Source: Lepraria neglecta (taxonomy: Eukaryota > Ascomycota > Lecanoromycetes > Lecanorales > Stereocaulaceae). From it: a stretch of 64,000 bases of DNA. A model generated the notes under the pieces. That model was not told the origin of the DNA. It ran no database searches and was given only the letters and a program-made list of their open reading frames with translations. Below are positions 57,356-64,000 of this stretch, piece by piece (the stretch's first letter is position 1; each line of letters begins with the position of its first letter). Location: contig CM065647.1 of assembly GCA_033220425.1 (NCBI GenBank), forward strand, positions 1,922,001 to 1,986,000. Direction: 5' to 3'. The translations under genes and the position numbers were made by a program.

Positions 57356-60300
57356 TCAGACTGATGCTTCCAAAGGTGCAGTTGAATGACTTACCCTTCC
57401 GCGCCTTCCATCCTGTTGTTGCATTACATGTTGCTGCTGGGGATAGTATTGCATCTGCATTGGATAAGCGCCAGCCATACCATTGCCACCTATCAAAGGG
57501 TTAAAGCCAGGCGGGGCGAACGCTGGCTGTTGCAGCATGGGACTTGGACTCATCCTCATCGGTTGTTGTGGAAGCTGACCCATAGTTGTTGGAGGTGGCG
57601 CATAGCCTCCAAGACCTATGCCTGAATAGTAGCTGTCTGCTGGTGAGGCACCGCGCGGAAGGAGAGCTGGTTGGAATTGTTGGTTCATTGGATTGAGTGG
57701 AAAGTTGGAAGCCAGCTGATCGTAAGCTAGAATGCCATTTGGATCCATGGAAGACGTGGCCGAGAAACCCGTTTGCATCTGATATTGCGGCTGAGGTGGA
57801 GACGGGAAGTATTGACCGCTAAACTGTCGCTCATTGTCCATATGATGATTCCTTCGCTCTCTGGAGCCATGCTGCGGTGTACGGTTCCGTTCCTGATGAG
57901 CGCCACGACCGTTTGGAGTCTGTTCACGCTCTGCTTTGTTCGCTTTACCAGAGAGACCTACCTCGTCCATCAGTCTCTTGTATCCCTGTGATGCTGTGAC
58001 TTTGAGTCTCAAAAGCACATTGCGCACATTTTGTAGGACGTCGTTACGCTGATGATCATCAAAACATGGTGTAGTGAGCACTTTGAATATGAGTGTGGCA
58101 CCAGACACTTGATCACTCAGGATGTTTTCGAGAATTTTGTCATCCTCGGAGAAGAACAGAGCTTTCAGAACGGTATCTCTAGCGTCGGGTTCGTTTCGTT
58201 GGTTGATCACTTTCAGCACAGTAAGGTAAGCCACTTTATGTGTGCATAGATGAACAAGATGAGGGACGAGTCTGGGTGCAAGCGCCGCGCGTCGATGAGA
58301 GAAGGTGCATGTGTCCAAGAACCATGTAAGCAGCAGTGCTCCATTCGTGTTCGTCGCCAGTTGTACGCTGTGCAATGCAATGGCGGAGGCTAACATTCGC
58401 TTCTGACTACTGGTAGCATGGTGACTCTCAAGGCAAGCTCGCATAGCTCTTGCACCGAATCGTCCTTGAGCAATATCCCACATGCGGCTGAGCATAGTCT
58501 CGAAAATGAAATTGTTGTACGGGTGGCCAAATCGTAGACAGCCCTGCAGCACATAATTGCCATACTGGTCAAGAAAAAGAGCAACTGTGTACGGTCGAAT
58601 GCTGTCCACTATACGTTCCATTTGACTTGGTGATTTGGATACGTCGATGATCTTCTGCGCGGCCCAAGTACCATTCTTATGGACTCCGACCTCTGCAAGG
58701 TGAGGCGCAATCTGGACGAGCATTTGCTCCTTGACGTCCTCCGAGCAGAACTCAAACAGCTTCTGGACAACGGTATTACCAAGGTAGTCAGAAGCTAATT
58801 CTGCGATCTCTGGAAGCATCGCCATTGCAGTCTCTTCGATCTCTGTTTGGGTCATCGCGGCGTTGTCAATCCTCTTTCGGATATCACGTAGCTTGGGAGC
58901 GTCATGATATCTAGCGTGGCTTGGTTCTGAGATAGGCGCAATCTCATCTCGCCAATCTTGGAAAGTGATAGCAGCATCGATACTGTCTTCGATAGTGTAC
59001 CTGTCTTCAGCACTAGCTCCAAACTCGTGGGCCATCTGCACCATTTCCGGCTTGGATTCAGGTAGATCAGGAACTTCAAGAGCAGCAGCAGTGGTCTGAG
59101 CGTGGACTCCGTTGACTTGGCGGCTTCCATTCAAGTCTTCCGTAGTTTGAGAGGCTTCATTGTCAGTCTGGCCATTACTGTAAGGATCGGGGCTCCGTGA
59201 CTGGAAATTGTTTCCAGGGGTACCGCCAGTTGAAGCAGGGGGTGCCTTTGCGTACCCAATTCTCACGGGACCGGCACCAGGGAATATTTCTTTGCCATTG
59301 AGCGATGATTTCGCTTTAATCGCACTTTCAGTAAGCTCGAAGTTGACAAAGCCGCAGTTCTTGTGCATCAATACCCTGGAGGTCTCAATCTTTCCGTGGA
59401 CGCCGAATATGGCTTGTAGGGACGTGACCGTGGTCGAAGTAGGAATGTTTCCCAGCCACAAGGACCGAGTTGGTACGTCTTGGCTCGTATCGTCAGAGCT
59501 CTCGAATGTCGACCGTTGTCCCATCCCATTGAGATGAAGGGCCTGAACTGCTTCAGGAAGACCCTCATAATCCTCACTCCAGTCGGTGGCAAGCATGGGG
59601 CTGTTGAGCTGTTGTGGACGTGTGAGATATTGCAAAGGTCCCGCTGCAGTCCTTAACGGAGAGTCAAGAACACCTGCTGTCCTTGCCCGTGGTCTATTGG
59701 CGGAAGCTTGACTGGCGTAAGCTTGGACTGCAAGATTGTGGTGAATTATCTGAGCGTTTGTTTGCGCAATCGCAGCATCCATGGGAGTCATGACGCCGCT
59801 CTGTTGTCCAGAATAGCCACCATTAGCCAAATAGTCTTCATCGTCCTCAGCATATTTCTCTTTGGCGTTAACGGAGTATGATCTGAATCGATTCAGGTTC
59901 TTGAATCCGGCAAGATCGTTCAAGAAAGGCTGTATGCTCATTCTCTGCATTCCGGGCTGGACAAGATTGACTTGGTTCTGACGGGGCGTCTCTGCCAGAC
60001 CAAGGTAATCGAGTGTTTTGACATCCGTGTCAGTCAGCCCGTCTTTCGAGAACGATGACTGTGCAGGAGACTCAGGTACGTCGACAGAGCGAACGCTGGC
60101 CAAGGTCGAGGACCTATTCCGCGGGTTACTCCAGCTGGTCGAGAATAGCGAAGAGCCAAAGGGATTGGAGCTGTCGATATAGCTTGTTTGCTGAGGCATG
60201 GAGCCCGCTCTCAAACGTTGTAGAAGTGCAGATGTCGAATTGCCTAGCGCCGAACTTGGGGTCGCATCGCTTCCGATAAGGGATGATGATCTAAATGGGC

Positions 60301-60885
60301 TTGTCGACGGCGTAGGTCGCGAAGTCTTGGGTAGGAATGACTGGGTGCTGGCCAGACCAGGCGGAGCAGCAGGCGAGAACCTTGAAGGGACAGTTCCCGC
60401 TCGGGCCCGACGGGCAGGGCTCTGTGTAGTATTCTCTGCGGGAGGCATAAAATCGGGAAAGCCATCCTGGCTTGGTGATTCGGGTATGGTCTCTCGCAAG
60501 GGAGTCGAGCCACCGCTAGCTGGTGGGCCCCATAGACTCGGGGTCAGTCCCTCTTGAGCCTGTATTTCTCGAGCTCTGTATGTATCGTGTCTGGTTAGTA
60601 AGTCCCCAGAAAAGGTCTAGGTGGTGGCAATTACCGTTTGGAGTACAGCCGGCTACCTCCAAGTTCATGCGACGGGGAGCCAGTCCCTGACCTCACGTTT
60701 CCTGTTGCAGTACTCATACTACTCTTGCTTGATGGGTTTCCAAAAGGTGATCGTACAGCAGTGCCAGCTGGTGGTTCGATTGGTGACGTGTTAGCAGTTG
60801 ATGACCCAGACCGTGGCTGGGTGGCCGATATTTGTGGAAGATGGTTGAGGTTTAGGTGGTGGTCTGGTTTTGGCGAGGGAGCCAT
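57356..60885 (-). CDS. RRM-Pumilio RNA-binding protein (Jsn1/Puf2-like)
   Basis: Exons (complement) 60635-60885 and 57356-60575 give 1156 aa. The 59-nt intron has a TTACTAACC branch and restores SKRAREIQAQEGLTPSLWGP. After ~450 Ser/Pro-rich residues comes an RRM (about 453-530): RSLWLGNIPTSTTVTSLQAI, CGFVNFELTESAIKAKSSL. A Pumilio repeat domain follows (about 640-960): ASDYLGNTVVQKLFEFC, GVHKNGTWAAQKIID, DQYGNYVLQGCL, GRFGARAMRACLES, HKVAYLTVLKVINQR, SGATLIFKVL. A Gln/Met/Pro-rich tail ends the protein. RRM plus PUF is the Jsn1/Puf1-Puf2 architecture; those bind 3'UTRs of mRNAs for membrane or mitochondrial proteins and affect stability. Divergent to swc2 with a very long leader. Confidence 0.9.
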
Positions 60886-62144
60886 TATGTATTATCAGAC
60901 GTCTTTTCCAGCAGAAGGCTACAGATTCTGAGGACAGTCACGTTGTGACACGTGGGGTTGGAACGGTAGCCTCCTCTCAGGGAAGACGGAGAGCTAGAGT
61001 CCGGCAGGTGTGAAAGGTTGTTAAGGAACGTGGGCTCGCAGGGCAACCTTTGAGCGCTTAGGTATAGGTCCGCAGGAAGATTTGTCGACGTTGAACGGTA
61101 CACTTGGAGAGGCCAGTGTGCTAATTCTTCAAGACTTTGGTAGCACTTCGATGACGACGTGCAGTGTTTTAGAAGCACCCCGCAGCTGATGGACAGCACA
61201 TTCAAGACTAGAAATCTGATGCCAGGATTCTCTCCTATTCCCTGAGAGTTCAATGCAAATGGATTTCCCCACAATCGAGGTTGGGTCTTCAGCGTTATCG
61301 ACCAGCAAAGGAGGGGGGAGGTGTAATTGGCTATTGAAACAAGGGAGGATTCGGTAATATCGGCTGTTGTGCCAAGGCAGTGCAAGTCGTAGGAGTGATG
61401 AAGCTTGAAACGTTTTCCTGTGGCGCGGTAGAAATATGTTTGCACGAAGACTCGGGGAAGAGAATAGACGTCAGAGGCGCAAAGAGCCTTGACGAAGAAC
61501 AGAAAGATTAAATAGTTAGGTCGTCGATAAAAAAATGGGTCCGAAAGGGTTGTCGGGGGTTGAAAAAGGTGGAAGGGTAGAGGAGGGAGAACGTTGGAAG
61601 CATGGTTCCAATATTTGAAACAGCGCTTCATCCGCCTCGGCCCCTTAAAGCCCTTTAAGCTCTTGGCAGTTCTGCAGCCCTTTGCCTTTGGTACCAGCGG
61701 TATCACACTTTGGATGCAAGCAAGTGGCTCAATAGTATTGAACAGCGCTAGGTCTGTCCGCCCATCCATAAATCATGGATGGATCATTGACTTCGAAACA
61801 CTTCAAATTCAGTGCGTATGCCATCCTTCGGGCTGAGCAAGCCTAGTGTCGCATACAAGAGGATGTACCGTGTAGAGTAGCACCAACTAGCCAAGTATGC
61901 ATTATTCACTCCAATAGTGCCGAGTCCTATGAGGTGCGCCTTCTACAATTTCTGACGGCAGTCCTCACCTTCGACCTCCGCTGGCCAGCTTCCTCAGCGG
62001 TAAGGGTCTTTGGCCGGAGTTTAGAATAGCCGGCGCCGCAAGGGACCTCGTGAAGTTATTTACTCTTTCACAACTACCATTGCTGCTTCAACACTACTCT
62101 AAGTCTCTTGAACCAATCCTTACAAGCTATTGGCACGTCTAGAC
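60886..62144. promoter_or_regulatory. Divergent promoter and long leader puf/swc2
   Basis: About 1.26 kb between the two start codons. A minus-strand frame of 294 codons (60885-61769) covers most of it and ends in TAATG overlapping the puf ATG. I see no protein family in it, so leader sequence is the default reading. Confidence 0.5.
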
Positions 62145-63796
62145 ATGTCTGAAGATGCGTCTCCTGCAGCTACCGGTGACCGTGACAATGAGGAGTCGTC
62201 AGCGGATGACGAAGCAGAGGACGAACCAGCTGTGGAATTTCTGGTTGTTGGAAGAGCGAAACGTGTTACAGCAGGGAATCGACTTACTGCAATCCTCAAC
62301 AAGGAGCAAGATGATGACCTCGAGCTACTCTTTGCAGAGAACGAGGAAGAGGAGGATGTCGAATTCGAGGATGAAGATGAAGACGCTTCCGATGCTCAGC
62401 TTGACTCGTCCTCCGATGATGAGGACCAGGGTCCTACGAAAGGTGATGATGACTTAGCAGGGGAGAAGGAACTACAGAAACAGGATAGGCTTGAGCGATC
62501 GAAGAAGCGCAAGGCTCAGGGAGTGTTCAAAAGACCTTCAGCTCTACGAAAGAAGGTCAAGATCGATCCTTCTGCTACGCCTACAACGCCTGCACCGAGG
62601 CCGCGGAAGAAGTCCGAGAGAGTATCTTGGGTACCTACGGAGGCTGATGCACCAGTACGGGCCTCGTCGCGAAAGCAGACCGTGAAAAACAGGGCACTGG
62701 TTCGCCAGCGGCTTGTCGAGAGTGAACAGACGCGTATCAAATTACTTCAGCAAATGGAGGCAGCAGCGAAGCGCAAAGAAGCTTTGAAGCCGAAGGCCCT
62801 GACCCAAGCTGACCGCATGGAAGAAGCAGCTAAGACGGAGAGGAAGAATGCGAAGAGCTTGAACAGATGGGAGGAATCAGAAAAGAAGCGATCAGAAGAG
62901 CAGAAAGCGAAACTCGAAGCTCTACATAACCGGCAGCTGACCGGCCCTGTCGTTGCATGGTGGAGTGGTTTGGCAAGATGGGTCAATGGGAAGATTGGGC
63001 AGCTCGGTGTCAAAGAGATCAGAGAAGCTGGCCATGTTGAGAAACCGACCCTAAAAGAAGACAAAAAGACCACGGAAAACCCTCCAGCAGGCCTCCCGTA
63101 CAACTATCAATATCCAGGGCAAGCCATGTCCGGAATCCTTCATCCTCATTCTTTGACCGAGTCATCAGAGCCACTGCATTTCCAGCACCCTCACCAGACC
63201 TCAACCCAACAGCAGATCACGTTTGCACCGCCGCAAGGGCTTTACGGATTTCTCGATGGCATACACGCTTACGCAGCCTTACCCATGCAGCAGCACCAGG
63301 CCGAGTTTACAGGGACAGCTGATGGAGACTCAGTCCCACACTATCCTCAGCCAATCAGACAGCATGAGCAGAGACCACTTATGCCCATGTCAAACAGGCC
63401 TCTGGGCCCAGAGATCGAGTTTGCGAGCCGAACCCTGGTAGCCCTCAAGAACATTGATGCAAACGCATTGAAGCTGCCCGAACTACAGAATAATGTGCTC
63501 CTCAAGAAGAAAAGTGGCAAGCTGCAAAGTAATTCAATCATCCCCGAAATATGGCTAAGTTACACTCGGCTGACAAATTGGTAGGACCGGTCTCAGAGAA
63601 TTGCGCAATCACGATGCAGCCGGCTAGATTTCGTGATCCCAAGACTGGTCTAGCTTACGCTAACTCGTATGCCTACAAGGAGATACAGAGACTCCGAAGT
63701 GGAGGGTCTCGGTGGAGCAACCTGCTCGATTGTTATGTTGGTCCTGTGAACAGTCCAGCCCGAGGGGTGCCGGAAAGATTCTGGAAAAGGCCATGA
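62145..63796 (+). CDS. swc2: SWR1 complex subunit Swc2 (YL1/Vps72)
   Basis: Exons 62145-63528 and 63585-63796 give 531 aa. The ATG at 62145 is used; the TTG at 62130 is not. The N-terminal YL1 domain contains RAKRVTAGNRLTAILNKEQD, a strongly acidic H2A.Z-binding segment (AENEEEEDVEFEDEDEDA), a KKRKAQGVFKRPSALRKK patch and RKKSERVSWVP. A long charged helix and a Gln/Pro-rich middle follow. The spliced C-terminal YL1_C domain reads VSENCAITMQPARFRDPKTG, LAYANSYAYKEIQRL, RWSNLLDCYVGP and ends ARGVPERFWKRP. Swc2 carries H2A.Z-H2B to SWR1 and senses nucleosome-free DNA. The 56-nt intron has a GGCTGAC branch close to the acceptor; without splicing the frame stops at 63584. Confidence 0.92.
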
Positions 63797-64000
63797 ATAG
63801 ACTAATTAGCAACAACAGCAAGAAACTGCAGAGCAAGTTTTGGCCCGGTTGATGTCCCCAGACTATGCAAGTCACCCCCCTGCATGCACGCTTCCAGAAT
63901 AGCAATGAACCTACCAGGGAAAAGTCAGTACAACCGAGTTATTGGAAAGCCAATGGCTTGAGTCCGTGCGAAGAACGGCGGAAGGTTGAGGTTGAGGTTG

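Noticed and set aside
62130-62144. TTG-started N-termini (also at 43665, 19600 and 4060)
   Set aside because: Nuclear fungal genes start at ATG; a good in-frame ATG lies just downstream in each case.

Overview
The window is nuclear DNA from a filamentous ascomycete (Pezizomycotina). The evidence is the dense layout of single genes on both strands, short GT-AG introns (mostly 46-75 nt) with CTAAC/CTGAC-like branch points, a class I chitin synthase with a long Pro/Ser-rich N-terminus, a BYS1-domain secreted protein, a fungal Mrp51 mitoribosomal protein, a Hos3 deacetylase and a siderophore-type MFS transporter. The class (for example Leotiomycetes or Dothideomycetes) cannot be fixed by reading alone. 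Exon joins were predicted by eye from splice sites, frame and family resemblance. Remembered family sequences were used for the comparisons, and no search was run.

Layout. 0-0.8 kb: secreted BYS1-domain protein. 2.2-6.8 kb: two MFS exporters on the minus strand, one intact 14-TM DHA2-type gene and one decayed 12-TM-type pseudogene. 7.5-17.9 kb: housekeeping genes, namely beta-adaptin, EMC4, Bbc1-like SH3 protein, Rtr1/RPAP2 phosphatase and ribosomal protein S17. 18.1-29.6 kb: Mrp51, chitin synthase I, Hos3 deacetylase and queuine tRNA-ribosyltransferase. 30.2-34.2 kb: an F-box-like protein with an in-frame stop problem, an EEP-family nuclease/phosphatase and an Ebp1/PA2G4-like protein. 34.8-43.6 kb: an Rco1-like double-PHD protein and cohesin regulator Pds5. 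44.0-47.4 kb: agmatinase-type ureohydrolase with a signal peptide, and Cdc42. 47.4-55.3 kb: gene-poor accessory stretch with a siderophore-type transporter, a small GFA-family protein lacking its central zinc loop, and a diverged tandem-repeat array. 55.3-63.8 kb: unknown fungal protein, RRM-PUF RNA-binding protein with a very long leader, and Swc2/YL1 of SWR1.

The genes do not form a biosynthetic cluster. Many are divergent pairs sharing short promoters (beta-adaptin/EMC4, bbc1/rtr1, mrp51/chs, hos3/tgt, EEP/ebp1, pds5/agmatinase, transporter/GFA, puf/swc2). Themes shared by several genes are chromatin (Hos3, Rco1, Pds5, Swc2) and polar growth, cell wall or endocytosis (Cdc42, chitin synthase, Bbc1, beta-adaptin).

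The observations most worth checking are the TAA codons in Rtr1 and in the F-box-like gene, the in-frame internal ATG inside the long Rco1 intron, the 294-codon leader ORF abutting the PUF start, the GFA-family protein without its zinc loop, the decayed MFS gene, and the repeat array at 53.1-54.25 kb. I found no clear evidence of a wholly new system.
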